Assembly (NCBI GenBank): GCA_021801795.1 | Contig: JAJYXR010000009.1 | Location: forward strand, 1 to 45,644 | Direction of reading: 5' to 3' | DNA: 45,644 bases | Source of the DNA: Actinomycetes bacterium | GTDB lineage: Bacteria; Actinomycetota; Acidimicrobiia; Acidimicrobiales; JAJYXR01 | Position numbers and translations under genes: made by a program | Notes under the pieces: model-generated | Databases searched by the model: none | What the model was told of the DNA's origin: nothing | Seen by the model: the letters and a program-made list of their open reading frames with translations, nothing else | Shown: in pieces, positions 1-7,974 of the stretch | Layout: each line of letters begins with the position of its first letter | How positions within the stretch are numbered: the first letter of the stretch is position 1

Positions 1-120
1 TGGCTGGTGTCGGTATGGCTGGTGTCGGTATGGCTGGTGTCGGTATGGCTGGTGTCGGTATGGCTGGTGTCGGTATGGCTGGTGTCGGTATGGCTGGTGT
101 CGGTATGACTGGTGTCGGTG
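1..120. repeat. 15-nt minisatellite at the window edge
   Basis: Seven perfect head-to-tail copies of a 15-nt unit (TGGCTGGTGTCGGTA) fill 1-105, and an eighth, diverged copy follows. The plus-strand frame starting at position 3 reads (MAGVG)n and stays open to the left edge, so this could be the 3' end of a truncated gene ending at 242. That frame would overlap the minus-strand gene ending at 169, and its tail looks non-coding, so I do not call a CDS. Between 121 and 168 I see nothing else. Confidence 0.9.
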
Positions 121-168
121 TGACTGGGTTATGGCGCCGAGCAGTGGATTCCAGCCGGCGACCTCTGA

Positions 169-1074
169 TCAGGCAGGCGGCGCTATGGCCTCCACAGCCT
201 CGACCTGCTCGACGCGTAGGTGGGTGGCGGAGCTGGTGGTGAGAGGCGGGAGGACCCCCGAGGAGCCACCACCCGACCAGCTGACCGACCAGGACACGGT
301 GGCGGTCACGTAGAAGGAGGCGTCGGCCGGATCACCGTTCGGGCTCGGCTGGCCTGCAGATGACTCACGGTAGGTATACGAGCAGGAGGTCGCCTGGTCC
401 GAGGCAGGCAGTGCGGCGTCATAGGGTGTACCGGGACCATCGCAGGTGACCGACTGGCCGTTGCCCATCTGCCAGGTAACCGAGGTAGGGGTCGCGGTGG
501 CCGTGGCCGACTCCCCTCCCGCGGAGGCGGTGGCGGAGTATGGGTGCCAGATCGAGGGGTCGACCCAGAGCCAGGTCGCCAGGTTCACGACGCTGAAGGC
601 CGGTGGGTTCACCCCTATGGCTGGGCTGGGCAGGGTGATCGACTGCTCGGCCCTCTGGCCCAGCTCGCGCGGCGGTACAGCAGGAGTAGGGGGCACCGCT
701 GGCTGGCCTGTGACCACCCAGACGTAGGCGACGTTGTTGAAGCCTGGGCCCGCGCCTGTGCAGGCCATCAGGTACCAGGCTCCATCGGATGGAGACGCCC
801 CTGGCGGCGGCTGGTTGGTCTGGTCGAAGCTGGTGGGCAGGGGGGCGTAGGTGCATGGTGGGGGCGTGCTGGAGCCGCCTCCAGATGACCCGGGGACTGC
901 AGGCGCTCCTGGCGCCCCTGGACTCCCAGGAGTGGTCGTGGCGGTAGAGACCGAGACGGTGACGGTCCCTCCCTGCTCCCCAAGACCGGTTGTCGCGCTG
1001 GCAAGCCCGGGATGGGCGAGTACCAGGCAGGCGCAGATCATCAGTGTTACCAGCAAGCTCATCCAGCGGGACAC
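169..1074 (-). CDS. secreted protein, actinobacterial 'ATP/GTP-binding protein'-like family
   Basis: A GTG start at 1074 is preceded by a strong GAGGAGG site 4-5 nt upstream, which decides the start over an in-frame upstream ATG. The product is about 301 aa with a signal peptide (MSLLVTLMICACLVL..A-S-A). A Pro/Gly/Ser-rich stretch follows, then a Trp/Cys-containing domain with W-x-L-M-A-C-T-G and, near residues 215-250, a V-T-W-x-M-G-N-G / V-T-C-D-G-P-G-T-P-Y / C-S-Y-T-Y pattern. I know these patterns from secreted actinobacterial proteins usually misnamed ATP/GTP-binding; no nucleotide-binding motif is visible. It overlaps the upstream lipoprotein gene by 16 nt, so translation is probably coupled and the two may act together at the cell surface. 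Function unknown. Confidence 0.75.
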   Translation of the reverse strand: MSRWMSLLVTLMICACLVLAHPGLASATTGLGEQGGTVTVSVSTATTTPGSPGAPGAPAVPGSSGGGSSTPPPCTYAPLPTSFDQTNQPPPGASPSDGAWYLMACTGAGPGFNNVAYVWVVTGQPAVPPTPAVPPRELGQRAEQSITLPSPAIGVNPPAFSVVNLATWLWVDPSIWHPYSATASAGGESATATATPTSVTWQMGNGQSVTCDGPGTPYDAALPASDQATSCSYTYRESSAGQPSPNGDPADASFYVTATVSWSVSWSGGGSSGVLPPLTTSSATHLRVEQVEAVEAIAPPA

Positions 1075-1643
1075 TTTTCCTCCTCTATGTTTTCGGCAGC
1101 CAACTTCCAGCCCGAGCTGGTCTTCGCCATTCGCGCCATGACCAGCTCGGGACCCTTGTAGCCGAGGGGCCCCGGAACAGGGCGGCCGGTCGCGGCGAAG
1201 ACACCGACCTCGCTGCCGGCTATGCATCCCTCCACGATCGCCCAGCCACTCCCGCGGCTGAGGACTCGGTCCCAGATCACCGTGCCGTCGGGCCCGACGC
1301 CCACCTCGCCTGCTGCTGCCATCTTCTTCAGGTTTGCCTCGACCCGCGCGAGCTGGGCTCTCGTGTGGGTGGCTGCGAGGGCAGGGGTTATCGAGCCGGG
1401 TCTGCGGGAGGCGGCGTCGATCGCAGCGTGCGCAGCTCGCCAGGCGGCCAGTATTTCCTGTGTTTCAGCGGATCTATCCCCGACAGACACCGAGTGATGT
1501 GCTGGGGCCGCGCTGCGTGGTGAGGTGGAGCACGCTCCTAGGAGGGTGGACATCGCGAGCGCAATCGACGCCGAAAATGCCGCCGTCGCGCCGATGCGCC
1601 CGCGCCCCCGCCGATGTCCTTGCCTTCCGGTTCCCGCCCGCAC
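1059..1643 (-). CDS. small lipoprotein, function unknown
   Basis: About 194 aa from a GTG start. An Arg/Gly-rich n-region and a hydrophobic stretch end in the lipobox L-L-G-A-C (Cys about residue 38), so it should be diacylglyceryl-modified and cleaved by Lsp. The mature part has a helical segment (W-R-A-A-H..A-I-D-A-A) and a W-x-V/I-x-D-C/G-C core typical of small actinobacterial lipoproteins with an NTF2-like fold; that fold is inference. The start was chosen because TACAGT lies 9 nt upstream, consistent with a leaderless transcript. An in-frame ATG at 1691 would give a long basic n-region. It is followed, with overlap, by the secreted protein ending at 169. Confidence 0.7.
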   Translation of the reverse strand: MRAGTGRQGHRRGRGRIGATAAFSASIALAMSTLLGACSTSPRSAAPAHHSVSVGDRSAETQEILAAWRAAHAAIDAASRRPGSITPALAATHTRAQLARVEANLKKMAAAGEVGVGPDGTVIWDRVLSRGSGWAIVEGCIAGSEVGVFAATGRPVPGPLGYKGPELVMARMAKTSSGWKLAAENIEEEKCPAG

Positions 1644-1652
1644 GAGGGTGGC

Positions 1653-1658
1653 ACTGTA
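1653..1658 (-). promoter_or_regulatory. -10 element TACAGT, leaderless promoter of the lipoprotein gene
   Basis: TACAGT on the minus strand lies 9 nt before the GTG, with a weak TTGCGC about 17 nt further upstream. No Shine-Dalgarno sequence is present. Confidence 0.45.
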
Positions 1659-1779
1659 GAGACCGCGGCCGACGCGCGCAAGTCGGAGCATTGGCAGTCT
1701 GCTGTGCATGTGTGGTCCGACGATGGATGGGGAGTCGCCCATGGGAAGGATCATGGCCGGTGAAGCTTGCAGGCGACCT

Positions 1780-1862
1780 TGCCGGGAACCTTGCAAAATC
1801 CTTTAGGTAAAAGGATTTTTCCGGACCTCTCGGCTGTCTCCTTGCAGGGAACCTTGCAGGAG
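1780..1862. promoter_or_regulatory. perfect AT hairpin with flanking CCTTGCA repeats in a divergent intergenic region
   Basis: The 310-bp gap between the lipoprotein gene and the SRAP gene (1644-1953) holds no gene. It contains a perfect 10-bp inverted repeat with a 5-nt loop at 1795-1819 (AAAATCCTTT / AAAGGATTTT). Around it lie repeats of GGGAACCTTGCA (1784-1795 and 1848-1859) and further CTTGCAGG / ACCTTGCC variants. No plus-strand gene ends upstream, so a simple terminator is unlikely. An operator region for the divergent genes fits better, but this is inference. Confidence 0.45.
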
Positions 1863-1953
1863 CGGCGAGAGGCACAGACCGTGATGCTCTTATCCAGGGC
1901 TGGGCATCCTCACCTCTGGTGGCCCGGCGTCCTAGGCTTCCTACGCGACCGAT

Positions 1954-2724
1954 ATGTGTGGACGAATCGTCTCCTTCACGCCGCCTGGACGGATGGCCAA
2001 CCTCCTGGACTGCCGCCTCGCGCCGGGTCTCGACCCGGTCGGACACCCGAGTTGGAACGTGACCCCCATGCGACGGGTTTTCGCACTGAGCGCGAGCCAT
2101 CACCCACTGCACGCGCTTGACCCGATGCAGCAGGGCACGAATAGCACCAGGGGCAGGGTAATAGACGCCTACAGGTGGGGACTCGTCCCGTCGTGGTCCC
2201 AGGACCCCTCGGTAGGCAACAACCTCTTCAATGCCAGAGCCGAGACCCTCGCGGACAAGCCAGCCTTCCGTTCGGCGTTCGCGCAACGCCGTTGCGTGGT
2301 GCTGGCAGACGGCTTCTACGAGTGGCGGCTTCCTCACGCCGACGATCCCCGCGAGGACCCACGCGACGGAAAGATCCCCTACGCATTCCGCCGCCCTGAT
2401 GACGATCTGCTGCTCATGGCTGGGCTCTGGGAGATATGGCGCGACCCGCGTAGCCCTGACGACCTCGACACGATGCTGCGCACCTGCACCATCATCACCG
2501 TGCCTGCCGGCCCCGACGTGGCTCCAGTGCACGAGCGCATGCCTGCCCTCATCTCACGTTCCGACGTCGACCGCTGGGTAGATCCGGCGGTGCGCGACGG
2601 CTCGGCAGTAGCGCCCCTGCTCCGTCCGGCCCCGGCGGGCACCCTCATCTCCTACAGGGTCGATCGTCGTGTAGGAGCCGTCGCGAACGACGGAGCAGCC
2701 CTCTTCGAGCCTCTGACCAGCTGA
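1954..2724 (+). CDS. SOS response-associated peptidase (SRAP) family protein, YedK/HMCES-like
   Basis: 256 aa, a usual length for the family. Cys2 directly after the initiator Met (M-C-G-R) is the residue that, in characterised SRAP proteins, crosslinks to abasic sites in single-stranded DNA after Met removal. Other family motifs are N-A-R-A-E-T near residue 93, G-F-Y-E-W near 120-124 with the active-site Glu, A-G-L-W-E near 160, and H-E-R-M-P near 193 with the catalytic His. It lies 67 nt upstream of the LexA-controlled imuA'-imuB-dnaE2 genes on the same strand, suggesting a shared role in tolerance of damaged DNA. I see no LexA box before it and no convincing promoter. The assignment is secure; co-regulation is inferred. 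Confidence 0.93.
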   Translation: MCGRIVSFTPPGRMANLLDCRLAPGLDPVGHPSWNVTPMRRVFALSASHHPLHALDPMQQGTNSTRGRVIDAYRWGLVPSWSQDPSVGNNLFNARAETLADKPAFRSAFAQRRCVVLADGFYEWRLPHADDPREDPRDGKIPYAFRRPDDDLLLMAGLWEIWRDPRSPDDLDTMLRTCTIITVPAGPDVAPVHERMPALISRSDVDRWVDPAVRDGSAVAPLLRPAPAGTLISYRVDRRVGAVANDGAALFEPLTS

Positions 2725-2763
2725 CCTACGTCAGCCACCCGACTGGATCATCCGCTGGCGATA

Positions 2764-2785
2764 TCGAACATCTGTTCGCTATAGT
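2764..2785 (+). promoter_or_regulatory. LexA (SOS) box and -10 of imuA'
   Basis: TCGAACATCTGTTCGC at 2764-2779 matches the actinobacterial/Gram-positive LexA operator (TCGAAC-N4-GTTCGA) except at the last base. It abuts a -10 element TATAGT (2780-2785) that ends 6 nt before the GTG of imuA'. LexA bound here would cover the promoter core; with the 6-nt spacing the mRNA is probably leaderless. Confidence 0.9.
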
Positions 2786-2791
2786 CAGGTC

Positions 2792-3481
2792 GTGGCTATC
2801 CACCCCCGAGCCGTCGGACAGAGGCAGGTGGCGGCGCGCCCGCAGCTGGCTCCCCTGCTCGACGCGCGCGCCAGGACAGTCTCGCTCGGCATCGACCGAT
2901 CGCTCCCGCTGGCAGACCCACTTGCTCCCCTCTTCCCTCGTGGTTTGCCCCGAGGGTCTACAGTGGTCATAACCCCTAGGTCAGGCATCACCATCGGCCT
3001 GGCGCTGACGGCCAAGGCGAGCGCTCGGGGATGCTGGTGCGCTGTCGCCGGCGTGGCCGACCTGGGAGCATGCTGTGCCACAGAGCTGGGGGTACGGCTG
3101 GACCGCCTGGTGATCGTCCCGAACCCGGGGCCCCTCTGGCCAGAGGTGGCTGCCGAGCTGCTCGAGCACGCGGACATGGTGCTCGTCAGGCCATGGGGGA
3201 AGGCCTCTGGATCTGTGGCCAGACAGCTGGCCGCCAGGGCCAGGCGCTACGGAAGCGTGCTGGTGGTGCTCAGCGGTCCTGCCTGGCCCGAGACACCAGA
3301 CGTGGTGCTCGACGCCCTAAAGGGGACATGGCAGGGGTTAGGTGGCGATGACCGGCCTTCTCGCGGGCACCTCTACGGGCGTCTGGCAGAGGTCAGTGCA
3401 TCATGGCGGCGGGGACACCCTGACACCCTGTACTGCAGCCTATGGCTGCCCTCCCCCGACGGGATGCTGGCACCGGCATAG
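2792..3481 (+). CDS. imuA': ImuA', mutasome accessory protein
   Basis: 229 aa with the GTG start set by the leaderless SOS promoter. The fold is RecA-like (P-L-F-P-R-G-L-P-R-G-S-T-V-V-I-T near residues 48-65), but the P-loop lacks the canonical GxxxxGKT, as in ImuA' proteins, which do not behave as recombinases. In mycobacteria ImuA' acts with ImuB and DnaE2 in damage-induced mutagenesis and translesion synthesis. Its 3' end overlaps the imuB reading frame by about 40 nt if imuB starts at 3442. Its final strand (L-W-L-P-S-P-D-G) is usual for the family. The name rests mainly on operon position plus this fold. Confidence 0.85.
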   Translation: MAIHPRAVGQRQVAARPQLAPLLDARARTVSLGIDRSLPLADPLAPLFPRGLPRGSTVVITPRSGITIGLALTAKASARGCWCAVAGVADLGACCATELGVRLDRLVIVPNPGPLWPEVAAELLEHADMVLVRPWGKASGSVARQLAARARRYGSVLVVLSGPAWPETPDVVLDALKGTWQGLGGDDRPSRGHLYGRLAEVSASWRRGHPDTLYCSLWLPSPDGMLAPA

Positions 3482-4734
3482 GGACGGTACGGCTGGTGGA
3501 ACGTTTTCTCGTCGCCTGCGCAGTAGCCCGAGAGGTCGAGGTCGAGCTCCCCCTCCCGGTGCTGGGCGTGCGCGCGGCGCGCCCGGCGCGGGCTGGGGGA
3601 TCTATCCCCCACCAGTTCCTGGCCGCCGTAGAGGATCTTTGCCCTGCAGCCGAACCCCTGGCGCCTGGGGTCTGCATCTTCCCGGTCCGCCTGGCGCGCA
3701 GGGCGTTCGGGGGAGAAGAGTCGCTCGGCCGGGCAATCCTGCAGCGTGTCCGAGAGCTGCCCGACCTCTCCCCCATGCATGCCGCTAGAGGAGTCGGCAT
3801 AGCCGATGGGGTGCTGGCTGCCTGCATCGCAGCCCACCTGTCTGCAGGTAGGCTGCCCGGCTGGCCACTTCGTGGGGAGGTGGGGACTGTCGCGTCAGGG
3901 CAGACCCCGGAGTTCCTTGCCCCATTCCCTCTGGAACTGCTCGTCTACCCGGAGCTTGCAGACCTTCTGGGACGCGTCGGGATCCACACCCTCGGCCAGC
4001 TGGCCTGCCTGCCACGCGACCGGTTGGTGGAACGATTCGGGCATCTGGCCGCGTCGTACCAGGATCTCGCGTCGGGACTATCCGACCGACCGATCCCGCC
4101 AACAGGTCATACCCGCGACCGCACTGCTAGCGACCGCTCTGCTAGCGACGCCATGCAGCCGCCAGAGACTCCCGGGGCCGTCGGGATAGACCGGGCCCAG
4201 ATGTCGACGCGGTATGTGCAGCCAGGGTTCTGGGGGGAGGTGCGGGACGGAACCGGGGAGATGTCGAGAGCAGTCGAAGCTCTGGAGACCCTCCTCGGCG
4301 AAGGCACGGTGCTCATGGCCCATATCCTGGGGGGGAGGTCCCCGGCAGAACGCGCGATGTTCGTCCCATGGGCCAGCTACGAACCCAGGGGTGGACAGCA
4401 CGAGAAACCCCTGCCTTGGCCGGGTCGCATACCGCCACCTTCGCCGTCGCTCGTCTTCGACCCTCCCATCGCCGCTGACCTCCTGGACGCGAGGGGAGAG
4501 AGGGCAGAGGTGACTGCCCGCGGCATCCTCAGGGCTGATCCTGCTCAGGTCTCCATAGGCGGCTCACCGCTAGTCCTCGTAGCGGGGTGGGCTGGACCGT
4601 GGCCAGCAGACGAGCACTGGTGGTCTGCGCCCCGCAGGCGGAGGGCACGGGTCCAGCTGCTCACCGCCGAGGGAGATGCTCACCTCCTGGTGGTCGAACG
4701 AGGCAGGTGGTTCTGCGAGGGAACATATGACTGA
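3442..4734 (+). CDS. imuB: ImuB, Y-family-like inactive polymerase
   Basis: 430 aa from ATG 3442. A GTG at 3496, with GGGA 11 nt upstream at the imuA' stop, is an equally good start and gives about 412 aa. Both are shorter than mycobacterial ImuB (about 525 aa), mainly in the N-terminal palm, where no catalytic acidic residues are seen. Recognisable parts are the L-A-P-G-V-C-I-F-P-V-R segment, helix-hairpin-helix-like text (L-L-G-R-V-G-I-H-T-L-G-Q-L) near 175, and the diagnostic C-terminus G-P-W-P-A-D-E-H-W-W ... G-R-W-F-C-E-G-T-Y-D. ImuB is the hub that links DnaE2 to the sliding clamp. A 15-nt direct duplication (4116-4145, D-R-T-A-S / D-R-S-A-S) lies in the linker. Its stop overlaps the dnaE2 start by 8 nt. 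Confidence 0.88.
   Translation: MAALPRRDAGTGIGTVRLVERFLVACAVAREVEVELPLPVLGVRAARPARAGGSIPHQFLAAVEDLCPAAEPLAPGVCIFPVRLARRAFGGEESLGRAILQRVRELPDLSPMHAARGVGIADGVLAACIAAHLSAGRLPGWPLRGEVGTVASGQTPEFLAPFPLELLVYPELADLLGRVGIHTLGQLACLPRDRLVERFGHLAASYQDLASGLSDRPIPPTGHTRDRTASDRSASDAMQPPETPGAVGIDRAQMSTRYVQPGFWGEVRDGTGEMSRAVEALETLLGEGTVLMAHILGGRSPAERAMFVPWASYEPRGGQHEKPLPWPGRIPPPSPSLVFDPPIAADLLDARGERAEVTARGILRADPAQVSIGGSPLVLVAGWAGPWPADEHWWSAPRRRRARVQLLTAEGDAHLLVVERGRWFCEGTYD
4116..4145. repeat. 15-nt duplication inside imuB
   Basis: Two copies of CGACCGCaCTGCTAG differing at one base (a/t), in frame, encoding DRTAS and DRSAS in a hydrophilic linker. Confidence 0.7.
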
Positions 4735-7700
4735 GCACATGCTGCCCGAGTACGCGGAGCTGCATTGCCACTCCAGCTTCAGCTTCCTGGACGGTGCATC
4801 CCACCCCGAGGATCTAGTACGCCAGGCAGCGCGCCTCGGCCTGGCTGCCCTCGCGATCACGGATCACGGCGGCCTCTACGGAGCCGTCCGTTTCGCCAGC
4901 GCCGCGCGCGATGTGGGGATGAAGGCCGCCTACGGAGCAGAGCTGACCCTGGAACCAGCCGGGGCGCGCACCGGGGTCCCGGACCCCGAGGGAGCCCACC
5001 TGGTGGTGATAGCACGCGACCTCACGGGATACGCCTCTCTGAGCAGGACCATATCCGAGGCGCGCCTGGCAGGCTCCTCGAAGGACCAGACCGCGTGCTC
5101 CCTGGACGCGCTATCCGACCGCCACGGAGGGCACTGGCTGGTGCTGACGGGCTGCCGTAAGGGCCTGGTCCCCGCGAGCCTTACCGGGGAGGGCCCGCGG
5201 GCAGCCCGACGCAGCCTGTCGGTGCTCATCGAGGCGTTCGGACGCGAGAACATCGCTGTGGAGATATGGGACCACGGAGACCCTATCGACACCCCACGTA
5301 ACGATGAGCTGGCAGCGCTGGCGGTCGGCGAGGGAGTCGATCTAGTGGCTACTAACAACGTCCACTACGCGACACCCTCGGGTCACCTGCTCGCAGGCGC
5401 CCTCGCGGCAGCCCGTGCCAGGCGATCTCTCGATGAGCTCGACCCCTGGCTCTGCCCTTCGCCGACCGCATCGCTTCGTTCAGCGCATGAGCAGGAGCGT
5501 CGTTTCGCGCGCTGGCCCGGAGCTGTGCGAAGGGCTGCCGAGCTCGGGAAGGGATGTGCCGTCGACCTCTATGGCCTGTCTCCCGGCCTACCTCACTTCT
5601 CCCTGCCAGCCGGGTATAGCGAACAGAGCCTGCTGGTTCGTCTGGTCGAAGCTGGTGCTTGTGAACGATACGGCCGTCGGGAATCAGAGAGGGTAAAGGG
5701 TGCCTGGGATCAGATCGACCACGAGCTGTCGGTGATAGAAGCACTTGGTTACGCGGGGTACTTCCTAATCGTGTGGGACATCGTGGAGTTCTGCAGGAAG
5801 GAGGACATCTACTGCCAAGGCCGTGGGTCTGCAGCGAACTCGGCTGTCTGCTACGCGCTCGGTATCACCAGAGCGGATCCGGTCTCGCTCGATCTTCTCT
5901 TCGAACGCTTCCTCTCCCCCGAACGCGACGGCCCACCGGACATCGACATCGACATCGAGTCCGGTCGCCGTGACGAGGTGATCGCCTACGTATACGACAG
6001 GTACGGACGCGAACATGCTGCCCAGGTATCGAACGTGATCACCTACCGGACGCGATCTGCCAGACGCGACATGGCAATGGCACTCGGCAGCCTGGCAGGC
6101 GACGAGACCTGCAGCCGGGGAAAGTACCCACTGGAGAAGCTGGTCGCTCAGGCAGTCGGGCTTCCCCGCCATCTAGGGATCCATCCGGGTGGCATGGTCA
6201 TATGCGACCGCCCGGTGGTGGAGGTATGCCCTGTCGAATGGGCCAGGCGACCGGGTCGCAGCGTCCTGCAATGGGACAAGGACGACTGCGCGGCTCTAGG
6301 GCTCGTGAAGTTCGATCTCCTGGGGCTAGGCATGCTCGAGGCCCTCCACCGGGCGGTCGACCTGGTCGCCGGAGCACACGGCAGGCAGATCGACCTGGCG
6401 CGCATACCCCAGGAGCAGGCCGTCTACGACATGCTCTGTGCAGCGGACACCGTGGGGGTGTTCCAGGTGGAGAGCAGGGCCCAGATGGCCACCCTGCCGC
6501 GGGTCCGGCCCCGGTGCTTCGCAGACCTGGTAGTAGAGGTGGCGCTGATCCGTCCGGGACCCATCCAGGGTGGATCAGTCCACCCCTACATACGCCGTCG
6601 TCAGGGCCTGGAGGCCCCAGAGGCACCCCATCCATCGCTAGAGCGCTCACTCAGAAAGACCCTGGGGGTCCCCTTGTTCCAGGAGCAGATGATGCACATG
6701 GCAATCGATGCAGCAGGATTCACCCCGAGCGAAGCAGACCAGCTCCGCCAGGCGATGAGCGCCAAACGCTCAGGCGAGCGCATGGCACGCCTCCACGACA
6801 GGCTCCTGTCGGGAATGCAGGCCAAGGGCATTGACGCTGAGTCAGCAGAGCAGATCGTGGCCAAGCTGCAAGCCTTCGCCAGCTTCGGGTTCCCCGAGAG
6901 CCATGCCGTATCGTTCGCCTACCTCGTCTACGCAAGCGCCTGGCTGAAGCTCCACTACCCCGCTGCATTCTACGCTGCCTTGCTGAACAGCCAGCCCATG
7001 GGCTTCTGGTCACCCCAGTCCCTGCTGGCCGATGCCAGGCGTCATGGAGTCGAGGTGAGACCCCCGGACGTGCAGGTCTCCAGAGCCGGAGCGACCCTGG
7101 AGAGCTACCGGACCGCAGCCGGAGCGACCCTGGAGCGCGACCGGACCGCTGGCCTGGCCGTGGAAGGCCCCGAACCGGCCATCCGGCTCGGACTGTGCAC
7201 CATACGCTCCATCGGGACCGATATGGCAGAGAGGATGGCTGCCCACTCTCCATACAGCTCTATGGAAGACCTGGTAAGGCGCACCGGCGTAGGGAGAGAG
7301 GGCCTAGAGGCCCTCGCGCTGGCTGGAGCCCTGGACCGGCTGGCTCCGTCCCGCCGGGAAGACGGCACCCCCGCGGGTGCTGGGGGCGACCACGCCAGGA
7401 AGATCATATGGGCCGCCGGACCCATCTGCGCGACCACCAAGGAGCACCTTCCGGGGATGATCACCGGCATCGACGCCCCCCCGCTGCCTGCGCCTACGGC
7501 AGTCGAGCACCTCGCAGACGACATCTGGTCGATGGGGCTCACCCTGGGGCCGACTGCTGTCGAGCTGGCCAGGGCAGACCTCGACGAGCTGGGGATAGTG
7601 CGGGCGTCTGATCTGACATCCATGGACAATGGTGCCAGGGTGAGCGTCAGCGGAGCTATCACCCACCGGCAACAGCCGCCTAGCGCCCGGGGGACGGTGT

Positions 7701-7933
7701 TCGTGAACATCGAGGACGAGACGGGCATGGTGAACGTGATCTTCTCCCCCGGAGCCTGGAAAAGGTGGTACAAGGTGGCTGCTGGCTCTCCCGTGGTGGT
7801 CATACGAGGTCGCCTGGAGCTGTCCGGAGGAGCGGCGAACGTGATCGCCGAAAAGGTATCTGCCCTGGAGCTTCACCACGCCCGAAGGTCTCCAGAGGGA
7901 CCCGTCTCCCCGCCAGCCAGGAACTTCAGGTGA
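4727..7933 (+). CDS. dnaE2: DnaE2, error-prone DNA polymerase III alpha-type subunit
   Basis: 1068 aa from ATG 4727, chosen because GAGGGA lies 4 nt upstream and homology begins there; it overlaps imuB by 8 nt. The PHP domain is at residues 8-220 (E-L-H-C-H-S-S-F-S-F-L-D-G-A-S, I-T-D-H-G-G). The polymerase core has metal-binding D405 and D407 in P-P-D-I-D-I-D-I-E, and a third Asp near 529 in V-K-F-D-L-L-G-L. Helix-hairpin-helix and OB-fold regions follow (V-S-V-S-G-A-I-T-H-R near 985). DnaE2 extends primers across lesions during SOS mutagenesis; in mycobacteria it needs ImuA' and ImuB, encoded just upstream. A 33-nt in-frame tandem duplication (7085-7150) sits between core and OB domains. Confidence 0.95.
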   Translation: MTEHMLPEYAELHCHSSFSFLDGASHPEDLVRQAARLGLAALAITDHGGLYGAVRFASAARDVGMKAAYGAELTLEPAGARTGVPDPEGAHLVVIARDLTGYASLSRTISEARLAGSSKDQTACSLDALSDRHGGHWLVLTGCRKGLVPASLTGEGPRAARRSLSVLIEAFGRENIAVEIWDHGDPIDTPRNDELAALAVGEGVDLVATNNVHYATPSGHLLAGALAAARARRSLDELDPWLCPSPTASLRSAHEQERRFARWPGAVRRAAELGKGCAVDLYGLSPGLPHFSLPAGYSEQSLLVRLVEAGACERYGRRESERVKGAWDQIDHELSVIEALGYAGYFLIVWDIVEFCRKEDIYCQGRGSAANSAVCYALGITRADPVSLDLLFERFLSPERDGPPDIDIDIESGRRDEVIAYVYDRYGREHAAQVSNVITYRTRSARRDMAMALGSLAGDETCSRGKYPLEKLVAQAVGLPRHLGIHPGGMVICDRPVVEVCPVEWARRPGRSVLQWDKDDCAALGLVKFDLLGLGMLEALHRAVDLVAGAHGRQIDLARIPQEQAVYDMLCAADTVGVFQVESRAQMATLPRVRPRCFADLVVEVALIRPGPIQGGSVHPYIRRRQGLEAPEAPHPSLERSLRKTLGVPLFQEQMMHMAIDAAGFTPSEADQLRQAMSAKRSGERMARLHDRLLSGMQAKGIDAESAEQIVAKLQAFASFGFPESHAVSFAYLVYASAWLKLHYPAAFYAALLNSQPMGFWSPQSLLADARRHGVEVRPPDVQVSRAGATLESYRTAAGATLERDRTAGLAVEGPEPAIRLGLCTIRSIGTDMAERMAAHSPYSSMEDLVRRTGVGREGLEALALAGALDRLAPSRREDGTPAGAGGDHARKIIWAAGPICATTKEHLPGMITGIDAPPLPAPTAVEHLADDIWSMGLTLGPTAVELARADLDELGIVRASDLTSMDNGARVSVSGAITHRQQPPSARGTVFVNIEDETGMVNVIFSPGAWKRWYKVAAGSPVVVIRGRLELSGGAANVIAEKVSALELHHARRSPEGPVSPPARNFR
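7085..7150. repeat. 33-nt tandem duplication inside dnaE2
   Basis: Two head-to-tail 33-nt copies with a few differences. Each encodes an 11-residue unit of the form A-G-A-T-L-E-x-x-R-T-A. It is in frame and lies in a surface or linker segment after the polymerase core. Confidence 0.8.
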
Positions 7934-7974
7934 CCGGACCCGTCTCACACCCAGGATTCATCCGGAGCTAGGAC

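Noticed and set aside
15..242. Partial plus-strand gene with an MAGVG tail
   Set aside because: After the repeat the text is unlike protein, and it overlaps the secreted-protein gene by 74 nt.
1795..1820. Rho-independent terminator
   Set aside because: No gene ends towards it on either strand, and the stem is AT-rich with no separate U-tract.
3442..3500. A frameshift between imuA' and imuB, because the last residues of ImuA' (L-W-L-P) resemble an ImuB beginning
   Set aside because: A final L-W-L-P-x-P-D-G strand is plausible for ImuA' itself, and both frames end and start normally with a short overlap.
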